From Lunularia cruciata (lineage: Eukaryota > Streptophyta > Marchantiopsida > Lunulariales > Lunulariaceae): DNA of 64,000 nucleotides. The stretch spans positions 21,824,001 through 21,888,000 of the forward strand of contig OX419757.1 of NCBI GenBank assembly GCA_948567375.1, written 5' to 3'. The position numbers and the translations under genes were made by a program. The notes beneath the pieces are model-generated. The model did not search any database. It had not been told where the DNA came from and worked only from the letters and a program-made list of their open reading frames with translations. Shown here piece after piece: positions 32,571 to 45,849 of the stretch (its first letter is position 1; the number at the start of each line of letters is the position of its first letter).

Positions 32571-33570
32571 ATTCTTCAATATCTTCAGCAGTTAAAGTCA
32601 TTCTTTTTGTTGTCTAGTTATAATGTAATAATGCTTTCCCTAGCTATCATGTCACTCATAAAAGAAAATTGACAGAGCTTTGAGTAGTGTAAAACTAGGG
32701 AAAGTAGTAGATTACTACAGGGCTGCTAGCCATCGGAATAAGTTAAAAAGCAACGTTTGCGGTGTCGAGTAGCGACTAGTATTACACCGGACAAAGTTGT
32801 GTACTCCCAAAAATTATATGCTGATGTCTAGAAGCTAGTTTCCAGCTCGTAGACGTTCAAGTCACAAGAAACTCGAAACGTCCCACGCTGTCCAGCTCGT
32901 AGACATTCAAATCGCACGAAACTCGAAACATCTCCTCACTTTGACAATAAAATATTTGTTTCCTAGGTTGCCAAACATGGCATATATATCCACAGCAATT
33001 AGAAACGTGGTCGTCAGAACCGTCTTCAAGTTACTACTGCTTTGTAAAATGCCAGTGGAAGAACAATGGATTGCCCTAGCCTCCTTCATACGGTAGTTCA
33101 CAACACCAGACGTGTTTACAGGCGAATAACGTGTGTCAGGTATAAATTATTTTCTAAAAATTGTGAGAAAAAATTAACATCCTGTTTTGGATGTTTTGAA
33201 GTTCACAAGGAAACTAGGAATATCCGACCAAATAGCATTCCACAAGGAAACATTTAATACAAGCTACGAAATGTGCACCAAAGAAAAAAAGCACAAGGCT
33301 TGTGAAAAGATGTGCAGAACCTCTAATCAAAGGAGACTACATTCAACAACCATAAGTGATAATTTGATAATAATCTTGGATAGTCCTTTTGTTCACTATC
33401 GCTTCAAAATATTATAAAGGTTCTCTAATGGCATATCTTGTAGACGGGCTATGTTGTATTGTTTTTTTTTTGAGAGGAGTTCTTGCTATATCTTGCTAAC
33501 CATGGTGTATAGTGGTACTCTTTGCCCTTTGTGGCAATGGTTGTCATTGCATCCACTTGTGGAGTTAAGC
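32571..33570 (+). repeat. Segment S1, right part
   Basis: Continues the segment cut by element A and aligns with 36345-37500 (shared CAGTAGCGACTA-like, ATTGCCCTAGCCTCCTTCAT, GTGGTACTCTTTGCCCTTTG). Contains a private 50-base tandem duplication at 32841-32890 and 32891-32940 and lacks about 190 bases present at 37220-37410. No protein recognised. Confidence 0.75.
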
Positions 33571-34800
33571 ATGCCAAAGTGGGGTGACTCAATATTGGCT
33601 AGATGCTAGTAAATTGGCGTTGTTCCCTCAAGGATACCGGTAAATATGATTAGAAGTGAAGGGAAATGTCACTAATTTGCAGCTTTTATTATTATTCTTA
33701 TTTAACCTCTTGGGTAGGAATTATCCAAGGGTAGTGTCACCTTAAGAGGGAAGTGTGATCCCCTATGGAGCACGACAAAAATGGGAAATTAAAAATCACA
33801 TTTACTACAAGTAGGTTCCAATTTACTTCTGAAGGTGATGACTCACTTTAGTCTAAAGGTTCTTTCACTCCAAAGATTTTGACTACAAAGATGTGTACTA
33901 CCCTTTCCTAAAGGCACAACTCCAAAGGTTTCTTGCATCAGCCAAATACCTTTGCCTTTTGATTCCATGGTACTCCAAGTACTCCTAATCAAGCTTGACT
34001 CTTCAATGCATAGGTTCACTCCTTTGGATCCCTCAGAAATCATACATCTTGATCAAGTAAAAGTATACCTCCCAAATATACACTTGAGCATTTGTGATCC
34101 TACTATGGATTTCCTCGCCACTACTCAACATAAGCATTCACCAACATAAGAATGGAAGAGACACAATTTGCAAAGAACTCAAAGTACTCTTTGATGAACT
34201 TTGATCATATGAGAATGAACAAAAATGACTTTAGGCCAATGCCTTAAATACATTTGTGCTTTACCCCAAAGGGATTTTGAGGCTAAATAGATCATTTGGA
34301 GATCTGTTATCTCTACCTACATCACTCACTTAAGATTCTACTCCTATTTTATACTCATTATATGCAAGTTACTTAGGTGCCTTATACATGTCAAAGAAGG
34401 TGTTGGGTCCTCCCTAAAGTCAATTTGAATTTTAACACCTCAGAGATACACCTACAAAGACTTGCATAACTACAAAGTCTTATACAACTCAATTTGAAGT
34501 TTAACACCTCAGACCTACACCTCCAAAGACTAGCATAACTACAAAGTCTTATACAATTCCAAACTCCTTCCTCCTAAATTATTTACATCTAAGGTCTTTG
34601 GTTAACATTCTACTCCAAATTTCCTACAACTATGAAGAAATTCTTTCAATGAAGTATCTTTTGCCTAAAGTTCTTGCTACAAAGAACTACCTTTGCCCTT
34701 AAAATTCATAGGAAGATTTTAGTCTATTCCTTGTATTTTGCTATTTTAATAAATAGGTATCACAAACTTCAGTGAACTTCATATCTATATGTTCTCTAGG
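33571..34800 (+). repeat. Diverged LTR-like repeat related to the D LTR
   Basis: Its first 150 bases (GTGAC-CAATATTGG, GTTGTTCCCTCAAGGATA, TTTAACCTCTTGGGTAGGAA) match the start of the D LTRs at 40377 and 54893. Part of the rest matches 38950-39720 in reverse complement (GTTCACTCCT-TGGATCC). Probably an old solo LTR; the right boundary is uncertain. Confidence 0.5.
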
Positions 34801-35807
34801 TCTAATTGCTAATTTGTCCATTTTCTCCTCTTTGTAGGTTCTTCCCTCCAATTTCTAAACCTGCAACTTCAATTCATTTTTTTTCTTTGTTGCTTAACTT
34901 TGGCTTCCTTGTTCAACATCTCTACAAATTGGTCTCGGACTTCCTCCAACTATGGATGGCCCTCAGCCTCTCTTCCTCCCAATGCTAGTTCAACATCGCT
35001 ATTTCTTTCTCCACCTCCTCCAGCACTTGAGATTGATCTGCTTCCCTCTCTTCCTTCTCCTTCTTTAGGTCTTTGGCTGGTTGGGTCAATTGGAATGCCA
35101 CCTCTTTCTAGTACTTGGCCATCTGCAGACCAAGGTTATGATCTTGTACCTTTTCAACAAGTTTTGGTCAGTACTTGTATGGAGGACCGATTCACCGATC
35201 AGTACTTGCATCTACGACCGATGTGATTAAGCTTTTTAGCTTTATCACCTTGGTGAATCGGCTTTATCACCTTTATCATTCAAGGGATATTTTGGGAGCA
35301 TTTTGTGTGCCATGTCCAGCAGGTTGCATCTTTTTCTTTTCAATATTTTCTTTTCAATAGTTTCTTTTCAATATTTCCTTCTCCCTTATGGAAATCAGTA
35401 ACATTTGCACTTATGATATTTTTTAATAAGTCCTTCTCTCTAATGGAAGTAGTTAACACTGAAATGGTTTTGTGGAGTGCAGGCAAATACAGTACTGTCA
35501 AGGTCAGTCTTTCACCATCCGGAAGCACTTGGATTTGGACTACACCAGTATCCAAAATAGAGAAGGTTGTTGCATCTCTAAGATATTTTTCGTTGGTATT
35601 GATCATCGGTATTTCTTGAGATTGGTGTGAACTAGGAACTGACGGATGACAAATGATGGGTGGTGCCCGTAGTCACATATCCACTGCCGGTGTTGGAGCT
35701 CTATTTTGGATAGAGTAAACTTGCGCATCCTTATCTTTCCTCTCGTTCTTCACGCCTTTATTCTAGACAGAGTCCACGGCAGTGTTGAGTGCAAAGCAAC
35801 AAAAGAC
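34801..35807. other. Unassigned segment
   Basis: On the minus strand 34860-34990 encodes a short charged, helix-prone stretch, perhaps gag debris. A plus frame (35305-35619, TG-type start, 104 codons) contains TVKVSLSPSGSTWIW and is not recognised. The part 35380-35807 matches none of the repeats seen elsewhere in the window. Confidence 0.25.
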
Positions 35808-37500
35808 TAGACGACAAAAGGCTGTCATTATTGTCCGAACAGACATAGGAATCCGGAGGTCCCACTCACTTTTTCCCGTATTTCACTTATGAAAATTGAA
35901 TCTGTTTGACCATGAACCAATATTGCTCAATGATCATGTCATCACGTGCAGGTCCAGCTGATGGATTCCATAATCTCTACCGATCTTCTTGATTTACGTT
36001 TTGCCTTTACTGTCCGTGCTGTCCACTTTCACGCTCACTGGTTTTATTTGAAACTTATTTTACTCGGAAGTATCCGAATATACATGTGAATCCGAAGGTA
36101 CCATTTACTTTTTCCCGTATTTCACTGATGAAGGTTGTATCCGGTTTGACCATGAACCAATATTGCTCAATGATCATATCATCACGTGCAGGTCCAGCTG
36201 ATACATTCCATTATCTACACCGACCTTCTTGATTTGCATTTTGCATTTTGCCTTTACTGTACATGCTGTCCACTTTCACGCTCACTGGTGTTATTTGAAA
36301 CTTATTTTAGTCGGAAGTACGCGGAGTGCTGAAGTTAGGAACTCTCACATGCATGTATCTTCCCGTGTGTTTTAGCAGTATCGTCAGCAGTTGATGTTAG
36401 TTTAGTTGTGTAGCTATAAAGTTTTAATGCTTACCCCAGCTATCATGTAAGTCACAAGGGGAAACTGACAGACCGTTGAGTAGAGTTAAAACTTCCCTTG
36501 ATATGATATGAATGAATATTTTACTGCAGTGCTGCTCATTATAAGTTCAAACTCAACATTGCGTAGTCCAGTAGCGACTATCGTTACACTGGACAAGGTT
36601 TCGTGCTCCCAAAGTTTCACGCTGATGTCTATAAGCTAGTTCCAGCTCGCAGACGTTCCAATCGCACGAAACTCAAAACATCTCCTCGCTTTGACAAAAA
36701 GTATTGTTCCCTGAGGCGGCGAAACTTGCCATATATATCACAGCTATTAAAAACGTGGTCATCAGAACCCCTTTCCATTACAACTGCTTAGTAAAATGCT
36801 GGTACTGACGAACAAAGGGATTGCCCTAGCCTCCTTCATTTAGTAGTTCGATATACAAGACGTGTTTGCAGGCGCCGTTGGCAGTTATATGTTATTTCCT
36901 AGATTTGTTAGAATAAATTAAATCTATGTTTCGGACGTTTTGAAGTTCACAAGGAAAATCCGAGCGCAACAGCATCCCCTAAGGAAAAAGAAAGTACAAG
37001 CTATGAAAAATGTATCAAAGAAAAACAAGCACAAGGCTCGTGAAAAAATATGCAAAACCCAAGGAACCAAGGAGAACAAATTCAACAACCATAACTGACC
37101 ATTTGATAATCACCTTGGATAGTCTATTTATTGATTTATGTTGACTATTGCTTCAAGGTTCCGTAAGGGTTATCTTGTAAAAGGGGCAGTAATGTATTGT
37201 TTCTTGAGAGGAGTTCTTGGTATTCCTCTCCAAGCACCTATGTAAACAATGCCTAGTGTTGCAAGGTGACAAAACTCTCTGTTAAAAATACGAGGTGAGT
37301 GTGGTGGACAAAATTGCCAAGGCCCATCTACTCTACAAACATCCTTGTTTTTTCTCTTTACGAAATACCATAGAAATGATGGTGAAAGAAAATGCATAAA
37401 AAAATTTAATGGAAAGTAAGGCTAACCATAGTTTAAAGTGGTACTCTTTGCCCTTTGAGGTAATGATTGTCAATGCATCCACTTGTGTATTTGCCCATGT
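35808..37500 (+). repeat. Segment S2, uninterrupted paralog of the element A target
   Basis: Contains, in order, sequence matching the oxidase upstream repeat (1476-1650), the left flank of element A (11301-11502) and its right flank (32571-33570) without any retroelement between them. The first part is itself duplicated in tandem with a 240-base period (about 35857-36096 and 36097-36336). No coding region recognised. Confidence 0.75.
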
Positions 37501-38180
37501 CAAAGATTCATATACTTTTGCAACCAGATCAAGTAATATATATCTCTTTGGTGAAAGTTATTATGTTTCCTCTTGTTCTCCAAGAAGGTGGCCAGGCAGG
37601 TCCAACTACTTGTCAATTTTCACTAGAAATAAGAAGACTACAATATATTCATAGTATTACTATGGACTTTGGTGGGTTTTTTATCCAAAGGTATTGCAAA
37701 GTAAATGTACTATATGTAGTATGGGTTGATTTGATATTGATTTGACAGAATGATTTGATAGATTTTAGGTTAGATGTGGTGAACCTAACCATGTAAAGAT
37801 TGTTTTAGTGTACTCAATCAAAGAGAAATATGGAACCACTCTCTTAGACCCTTGCTAGCTAAGTCATAATCCAACATGATGCATGCATCGGACCACTCAT
37901 AGAGTTTCCCTCTCAACTCCTCCAATATTATGCAAAACAAGCAGAGCCAAAAACTTGAAGATAAAATTTGTCTAGCTTCCTACCAATCCATAATTCATAA
38001 CGAATCTTACCACTTTGAATCTTATTTTTCGCAACAGTTCTAAAGATACATTGTGCACATGCTAGCTTCACCTCAGAGGCTTTGGTAACAACAATTTATT
38101 GAATGCAAACGCACAATTGCCTTCATACCACATTAGAATAAAGTAGCAAAAAGGAAGAACACGACTCTATTTGATACAAA
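37501..38180. other. No feature recognised
   Basis: AT-rich sequence with short, unsupported frames only. Confidence 0.4.
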
Positions 38181-38930
38181 TGTGTTGAACACCTACCTTT
38201 AGAAGGTAGGTGTGGCAATTTGGCATCTCAGATCAGAATGCACTAATGGTCCTGATGGTTGGAGGATGCTTGCTTGAGGAATTTTTCTTGTGCATGCTTT
38301 CCCAAAAGAGAAGTGAAGGATGTGTATTTTAGTACCTTCTTCAAGTCCAAACTTCTCATAGAGCTAATGGCATTTAGTTGCTTAAGATCTTGGAGACTTA
38401 TATGTCCAACTCTTTGATCCCAAAGATGCACATTTTTCTCCTAAAAAGATAAGAAATTATAAGGTGAAAGACTTGTAAATGTTATTATTTCTCATGGAAA
38501 TGACATTAGAACTATAAAAATTATTCATTAGTGAAGATTCAGACAAGTTAACAAGCGGAATATTTTTATGGTGAGAGATTAAAATAAGAGGCAAATCAAA
38601 GGAATTAGGTCTTGGTTTAAATGAGTGGGTAGACCATAAAATGTGTGGATTCTACTCCATAGACAATTTATACGACATCAGTTGCCATGAATTTCCACAT
38701 GGAGATTGAGCTTCAAGCAAGAAACAACACCAATCTGAGTTGAGGTGGAACTGGTAAGTTGGTCTCAATTATGGACTAATTGCATATGCAAATAATGAGC
38801 CCCACCAAAAATCACTTATTGGGACTCCTTGCTTGCTTAAAGCGTAAGCAAAACTGCTATCTGCAATCTGTGGATGGGTACGAGCAGTCATATAGATGTA
38901 GATGAGAGAGAATGACGGCCCAAACCTCAT
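38181..38930 (-). pseudogene. copia relic: GAG-pre-integrase and protease remnants
   Basis: The frame at 38243-38431 reads HLWDQRVGHISLQDLKQLNA, matching the LWHRRLGH pattern of the copia GAG-pre-integrase domain, followed by Cys-less debris. To its right (upstream on this strand) degenerate protease-region sequence can be followed with several stops. No LTR or primer site was found. Confidence 0.65.
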
Positions 38931-38949
38931 TGAGTACATTCTCCTCAAG

Positions 38950-39720
38950 GATGGAACTATTTAAGGCTGCTTGAGTGGATGTAAAAGAATTTACGGAATT
39001 CAAAAAGCTGGATAAGTTCCTCTATTATGGTATCCAAGGCTATAGCATTGCGGCTAGGGTTCTTCTTGGGTTGATTGAGAGATGATTTGGTGATGATGGT
39101 GAGTGTAAGTTGAGTGCTTCCTATGATAGAGTGTTTGAACATAGGTGCAGTGATACTTTTCATTCTATGTGCTGTCAAATGTCTAGGTAAGAGTAGAGGT
39201 AAGGAATTTCACAGTAAAATCAAAGTGTATGGTGTACGGTTACTACTTGCCTTTGATCAAAGGTGTACACTAAAGGATCCATAGGAGTGAACATATGCAA
39301 GGAGTGGATTGGGAAGCTTACCAAATTGGCAATATGATGGAATAAAAAAACCAAGACATTTGGCCAATATGAAGTATACTCTATAACTATGCCTTCTAGA
39401 AAGGGTGGTATGCACTTACAAGAGTAATGACTTTGGAGTGGAGTGGCATTCCGAGTGAAGCAAGCCTTCAACTTCAGGAGTAATCATGGATAAATTTGTA
39501 GTGAATGTGATTCTTTTTGTTTTCTTTTTATGTAATATACCAAATAGTGTGGCGCTACACTTTTTTGGGAGTGGTTCCTACCCAAGAGGTTAAACATGAA
39601 ATAATAAATGAACAATGACAATGTGATACTTTCCTTCAATCTGTGTCATTTCCAACTTGTATCCTTGTGGAAATAACCTGTTGTTACTGAATATACTATA
39701 AGTATGTCAACACTAAGCTA
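38950..39720 (-). repeat. Diverged LTR-like repeat, minus orientation
   Basis: The reverse complement of 39541-39720 matches the first 150 bases of the D LTR family (ACAAGGATACAAGTTGGAAATG, then TTTAACCTCTTGGGTAGGAA, each broken by changes), and 39240-39300 matches 34000-34060. Probably an old solo LTR. Confidence 0.5.
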
Positions 39721-40376
39721 TCACATGAGGCATACAAGAATTCTTGTATACATATGAGGTCTAGGTAAACTTGGTAAAAATGCTTGGATAGAATCTAGGG
39801 AGTGCAACCAAGAATAAGAGGTTGGTGGGACTTGAAGAGAACAGACTGGTGTATGAAGGAGGTCTTGTGGAGGAGGTGGAGTTATAGCCGCCGCCCTCAT
39901 CTATAAGCATCCAACATGCACTCGTTGCCCTGCTAAACCAATACTCACCCATGGACAATTTGGTCATGATTGTGTAGGTTGTTGGAGGGGTGATATGTAG
40001 GTGTGCTAAGTGCACCATGGGAAAGATCTAGATATGTAGTGGAGAAGAGTTGTTACAACCTAGCAAACACTAAATTGGAGTATTATGGTGAGTAAGAGGT
40101 CAGAAATGGGTGAATACTCATGAAAATGTCATAATTGAGTCCTTTACTATTTACTATTCTACCTCTGGGTAAAGAAGACTCCCAAATAAGGACAATGCCA
40201 AGAAGGCACACTATGGAAATAAAAAAGAAAATAATCACTTACACTACAATATATAAAATTCCAATCAATTTTGAGAAGTGATGGTTCAGTACAAGAGGTG
40301 TATTCTCCTCCAAAGAAATCCCAAAGATTTTGCAAAGATAAGTGTTCTATTCTTCCAAAGATGAGGGGTGTGAAGG
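39721..40376. other. No feature recognised
   Basis: AT-rich spacer. An 18-base perfect palindrome lies at 39732-39749; nothing coding. Confidence 0.35.
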
Positions 40377-41690
40377 TGACAACCCAATATCAACATAACA
40401 ATAATATATTTGGTAGGAACAGGTCACCAGTTTTAGTCATTTCCAACATTTATCCTTGAAGATACAAGTTGAAAATGACTTAAACTGAGTATAAAGTGTC
40501 ACCATGAGTTATCTATTCTTGCATGTTTAAACTCTTTGGCAGAAACCACTTCCCAAAAAATGATAGAGATATCTACTATGACATCCTATATGAATGAGCA
40601 ATTAACAACCACTCAAACAAAAGATCTAATCTTATAAGCCCTTGATAGTGGTGCTTCACTTCACACCAAAGGCCACTTCTCCTTGAAGAGCCTCTTTTAC
40701 TTCAATTTCTAGTCCCTCTCCCCAAGTATATTTCACTTTGAAGGTCAATTTTCAAGCCAAAGGTTCTTTCATTGTGATGCTGTCACTAACGGTGTGCATC
40801 TCTTTCCAAAAGAAATGCAATCCCGCTGAAATCCAAAATTGATTGTCTACTTGGCTTTCTATTCTATGGTACTCTCAAGGTTCTATCGCTCCTAAGAACC
40901 CTTCCTCACCTTGACTTGCTCGTTCAGAATTTTAAGGATCACTTCATTGATGTGCAAAATTTCTTGAGTAGGTACAGAAGCACTCATTCTTGCTGAATGT
41001 CAAGGGTAACTTCCTTGATTCAATGCAAATTTCCTAAGCAAGTTCTCAAACACCCACTCATATTACAAGATTCCTCACCTCTACTTGACCAAATATATAG
41101 TGAAACATGCAAGCAAAAGCAATCTAACACATAAACTCAAAAAATCCTTACATTGAATACTTTGTTTATGAAAGAAGTGGATAGAGCTCTTGTGGGTTGC
41201 AACCCATATATACAATTTCCTACTCTTGAGATGAAGATTCTCATCAGCTAAGAGTGCTTCAAATCTTCTAGTTACACCTACTCTACTTATCACTAATCCT
41301 ACCTACTGATCTTATTTGCGCACAATTAAGCAGTGATTGTGCAATTGCTACCAATCATAAGTACTACTTGTTGTTTACTTTACAATTATGTACATTCCTG
41401 CAATCATTGGCTACAAAACTAGTCCTAAGTCAAAAATTATTTCTAGGCAAAGATGTGTATTGGAACAAGATAGAGTTTGGGGCCAAAGAGAATTTCAAGT
41501 GAGTGTGCATTCTACACTTTACAGATTTCTACTTACTTCCCTTGGGCCAAAAAATTATCTTCTTCCTAAAGTCTATTGTGAGGAGCTACCTTCACATTTA
41601 CAAACCTTGATCAACAATTCTCCATATTCTCAATACTTTGTGATCTCCTCCAATAGTGCTTTTGTGGATTCCTCAAACTTTTGTCATGCT
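40377..41690 (-). repeat. Left (3') LTR of element D
   Basis: Pairs with 54893-56070. Blocks include ATTAACAACCACTCAAACAA, TTGACTTGCTC and CTACTTATCACTAATCCTAC. The right boundary is approximate. Confidence 0.6.
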
Positions 41691-41699
41691 TGTTGTCTT

Positions 41700-43500
41700 C
41701 TCTCCAAAGTCCACTTTTGACTTCATATCCTTCCTTATCTTGGCAAGATCCCACATCTTTTGCCTTGAGCACCTCTTTGGCACAAAGGACTCCTTCTTCC
41801 TTTAGTTCTTCTTCTCCTATTGGTGGGAATAGAGGGATTTTGTCATCCCTAAACCTTAAACCATACTCTTCTTAGGACTAGAATGTCCAACTTCTCAATG
41901 ATATCATCTAGGGTTGCGTGTTTGTTCTTCCTCCTAAAAATATTATTGTTGTGAGGGGTTTGGGCTAGGGTAGATTTTACTTTCCATTCTGGTCTTTGGC
42001 CATGTCCTTAGCCGACAAGATTACAATCCTTGTGAAAAGAATTATTGTTGACCGTTGGGATGTGATCTGGTTGTGACCTAACAACACCCCCTTTTTCTTG
42101 GACTTCTTCTTCACCGTCCTCCACTTCTCCCTCTATAAGGATCCTCCTTGTCCTCTTGGTGTCCTGCCTTTACCTTTGGCCTAGAAGGAGTTGTGGATCA
42201 TTTCTTGAGTATTAGCTCTATGGCAATCTCTTGCTACCTCTTTTTCTTGAAGCTTGGGATATTGTAGGCTATTTCTACTTCCACATACTTCTTTGTGTGG
42301 AAAATTTTGCATCCACATTTAAGTAATTTTGTACCATCAATGCTCATTCCTTGTGTTTGTCAAAATTCTCTTGAGAAAGAAGTGGTCTGGGTACTTCTTC
42401 TTTTCTTTTGAGGTTAGTAAATCCATCTCCAAGTAGAAATGAACAAAAAATAGAGACACCAAAGTCATTCATCCTTCCTCATTCATCATTCTTTCAATTT
42501 ATCTTGCCCTCACATAGAGCATAGTTGCCCAATTCACAAGCTTTCATTGGTATAAATACTCAAAGTAGTTTGCCTAATTGTTGTTCAAATAAGTTGTTTG
42601 TGTGGATTTGGATAACTTCATGATAGATTCTTCTAGGATCCTCCTTGCAAGATCTTTGATACTTGGAACAACCAACCATTTTTTGTCTTCTTGTTCTTGA
42701 AAGTGGCCTTGAACTTGGCTTCAATAGTCAAGTCTAGGTGAGTCCAAACACTATTTAGAGTCATGCCATTAGGGGGTGAATTGCTAGGCCGCAACACTTC
42801 CAATGCTCTTTGGTCCAAGAAAAAGGTTCCTCTCAAATTCTCTAGCCCTAGATCATGATTATCTCTTATTTCATGCAACATTACATGATTGAGCAACTCC
42901 AAATTCCACAGCAAGAACTCTTACTTCTTGTTGTGGACCAATTTTTGTCTACAATGTAATCCCCACTTAACCAATCTTGGAGCTTTGATGATGAATGCAG
43001 GTGCCTTCTCATCCTCCTTGGTGCACTAGGGGCAGCCACTTCCTTTCCCTTTTCTCCTCTCATTATTCCCACTTCTCTTCTCACTTCCTAACTCTCCTTG
43101 CACGGACACACTCTCTCAAAATTTTGAAGATCTAAGTAAAACTTCCCACCAAGTGTGAGGAAAGTGCATCTAGCCTTGGGTTGATCTAAAAAGTGAAAAG
43201 GATCCAAGCCTTGAGTGGATATTTAAGGTGTTGGCCCAACCATTACAAACTTTTGGTAAGAGCATTATGGTAAGAAGTTACTTACTTGCATGTGAGTAAT
43301 ATATACAATCAAAAGGTCATTAATTGTGGTTCTTGATCAATCTGCTCCAGAATTATTCATGGAATTTCAGGCTGAGGAACTTCTAGGCCAAATGGCTTTC
43401 CTGGCCAAAGGTCATCCTAGGGTGGAGTTCTCTCTTCAAAATATAGATCTCCCAGTGCAAAGGGTTTCCTCACCAAAGGTTCTCTTGTTTGACAACCTTC
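41700..43500 (-). pseudogene. Degenerate open sequence downstream of D integrase
   Basis: On the minus strand longer open pieces (42881-43084, then 42633-42914) give charged, Lys/Arg-rich protein with stops; nothing matches a named domain with confidence. It may be a gag of another element or an extra 3' gene of D. Many short frames on the plus strand are shadows. Confidence 0.3.
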
Positions 43501-43779
43501 CTTCTTGAAGAGCTCTACTTTGTCCTCTTTGTCCAGATCTACTTCTATTGGTTCTTTCATGGCATATCCCTTCTACATCAACTCCTCCTTGAAGGTGCAA
43601 TTCCTCTTAGGGTGGAAGGTAATCAATCATCTACCTCCAATCTTTGTTACTGATTGACTATTTCTACACTCTTCCTAGTTAAGTTCTACAAGAAAAAAGA
43701 AAAAAAGGTACTTTGGAAAGAGGTGAGGCATCACATACCTCTCTCTTCAAATGTGATCTTCCTTCCAAACATCAAGATA

Positions 43780-45143
43780 GTTCCTCCTCCTCCTCCTCTT
43801 AATTGTAGTATTTTTGGACATGTCATTTTTTGACTCTAAATTAACAAGTTGCAAGGACCTACTTTCATAAAGTGTCTCTACTTGATATGGCCCCATCCAC
43901 CAAATATGTAATTCCTAGGCAAGGATTTATATCAAATATCATACAACAATACCAACTCCCCTTCTATGATCTGGACAGGTCATACCTTTTTATAGTGTCT
44001 CCCTTCCTCTTCTCTTGAACCTCCCATGTGAAATTAAAGGAATCATTTCTCCTTTCCTCCAAAAAAATCAATTGTTGCATTTGGAGAGCCTCACTACCAT
44101 CCTTGATCATCTATTCTTCTGATAGGATCATACATGGAGGTACCCCAAATTTGTATGGGCAAAATAGGATGGAACCTATACATGAGACAGAAAGGTGTTT
44201 GCTTTGTGGTGATTTTTTTAGTAGTGCAATAGGCCCACAAGGTTGCTAGCAACTTGGTATCCCAACCATAGGCCTAATTCATTGGTACCTTGTTCAAGAT
44301 TCACCGTTGGCTTTTTTTGGCAATCCATTTTCCTTTCAGTTGTAGGGGGTAGTTTTCTTGTGTTTAATTTGAAAGTGTTGGGTGAGGGACCTTACCATTG
44401 TGTTTAGGAAATGAAATCCTCTATTGCTTACTAATTTGAGAGGACATCCATATTGGGAAATGAAATTATAGCAGAAGAATTCTACTATCATATTCACATC
44501 TTCTTTCCGTGTAGCTTTTGCTTCCACCATTTTTGTGGCATAGTAAATACAAACCAAAATGTATCTCTTCCATGTGGTTTTCATGGCAGGTTGTATTGGG
44601 ACTAAAAAGTCAATCCCCCACTTTTTGAATGGAGTGCTGAGTAGAATGGGCCTAAGGGGCCACTAGATGAAGATGTGGGGGGTCTTGTCCATTGATACGC
44701 ATCACATTGTTTGATAAATTTGTGCACATCCTTGTACATGGTTGGCCATCAATATCATGTTGCCACATTCTTCTTTCCTATGTTTTTTAGTGCAAAGAGC
44801 TCCCCTCCAACTTCCAAGTGTATGGCCTATATCACTCCTCCTACTTCATAAGATTATAGATAATACCCAAGAACTTCATTTGCTCCTAATTTGAACAAGG
44901 TAGGAGTTCACTTCACCTAGTATGTACTCATTTTGTGGAAGAAGACAGTATTTTTCTCTAGATCCAATCCTTCCCAACACTACAACATGTGGAGGTATTT
45001 CAAGGGAGAAACATGTTTCCTTTATCGTCAAAATTTTGAAGATTTCTTCATCCAAGGACATGTCATTCAGATCTTTGTCCTGATTGCTAGTTTTCATCTT
45101 GGACAAGAAATCAACATTCTTGTGTTGTGATCCCTACTTGACC
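43780..45143 (-). pseudogene. Element D integrase
   Basis: Core blocks on the minus strand: KKWGIDFLVPIQPA, YILVCIYYATKMVEAKA, FISQYGCPLKLVSNRGFHF, FQIKHKKTTPY. The second catalytic Asp is Asn (SNRG for SDQG) and the glutamate block is NGLPKKANGE, so the triad is broken. Cysteines of the zinc finger are partly kept (FIKQCDAYQ). Upstream it begins with the tail of RNase H (GSQHKNVDFLSKM), which continues on the other side of A2 at 52581. Confidence 0.8.
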
Positions 45144-45835
45144 TAGGAACCGGTTTGCCTCTCACTCAGTATCAATCTCTAACTGCCATTAGGGTAGCAT
45201 ACCATTGACTAAGAATGCAAAGAATCAAAACTCCATCACACTCCTCCAAGGCTAGAACTCCAAGGCACCTCCAAGACTCAAGATATTTCTCACTATAGAA
45301 CTCAATGAGAGAGATGTAGTTGTTGATAAAAGGATGATGAGTACATCCTCACCCTTAGATTATATACTTGTGAAAAAATTTCTCCGTCATAATTATTAAT
45401 TACTAGAATAACTCAAATTACTAGGCTAAAAGTCAAAATGCCTAAAGTAATATTTGAGGACATGGGATTATCCTATGAGTAGGTGGTCTTATTCTCACCT
45501 ACCAACTAAGTCAAGGATTCTTTCATATGGGCTATACTTGGACTATAGAAAAATCCACACTAACAAGGCTTGTGGGTTCAAGACTTCTCAACTCTTTCCT
45601 CAAAGTCAAATAACTATAAATAATACCAAGTCCATACACTAGAAGACAAAATAGTGAATCTCACTCTTTTTCCCTCCTTTACAATGCGGTGACCTTATCT
45701 TTAGCTAGGACCAAAATTAGCTAATCATGACTAATGTAGAGCTTAGCTAGAATCCATATAGATAATTTTTATTGATTACTTGCAATACCAAACTTAATAT
45801 CCCAATGGAGCATTCATGGACCATTAGGTGTTATA
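45144..45835 (-). repeat. 3' LTR of A2
   Basis: Reverse complement of the A LTR; ends in GTGTTATA (A: GATGTTACA). Confidence 0.88.
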
Positions 45836-45849
45836 TTTACAACCTAACT

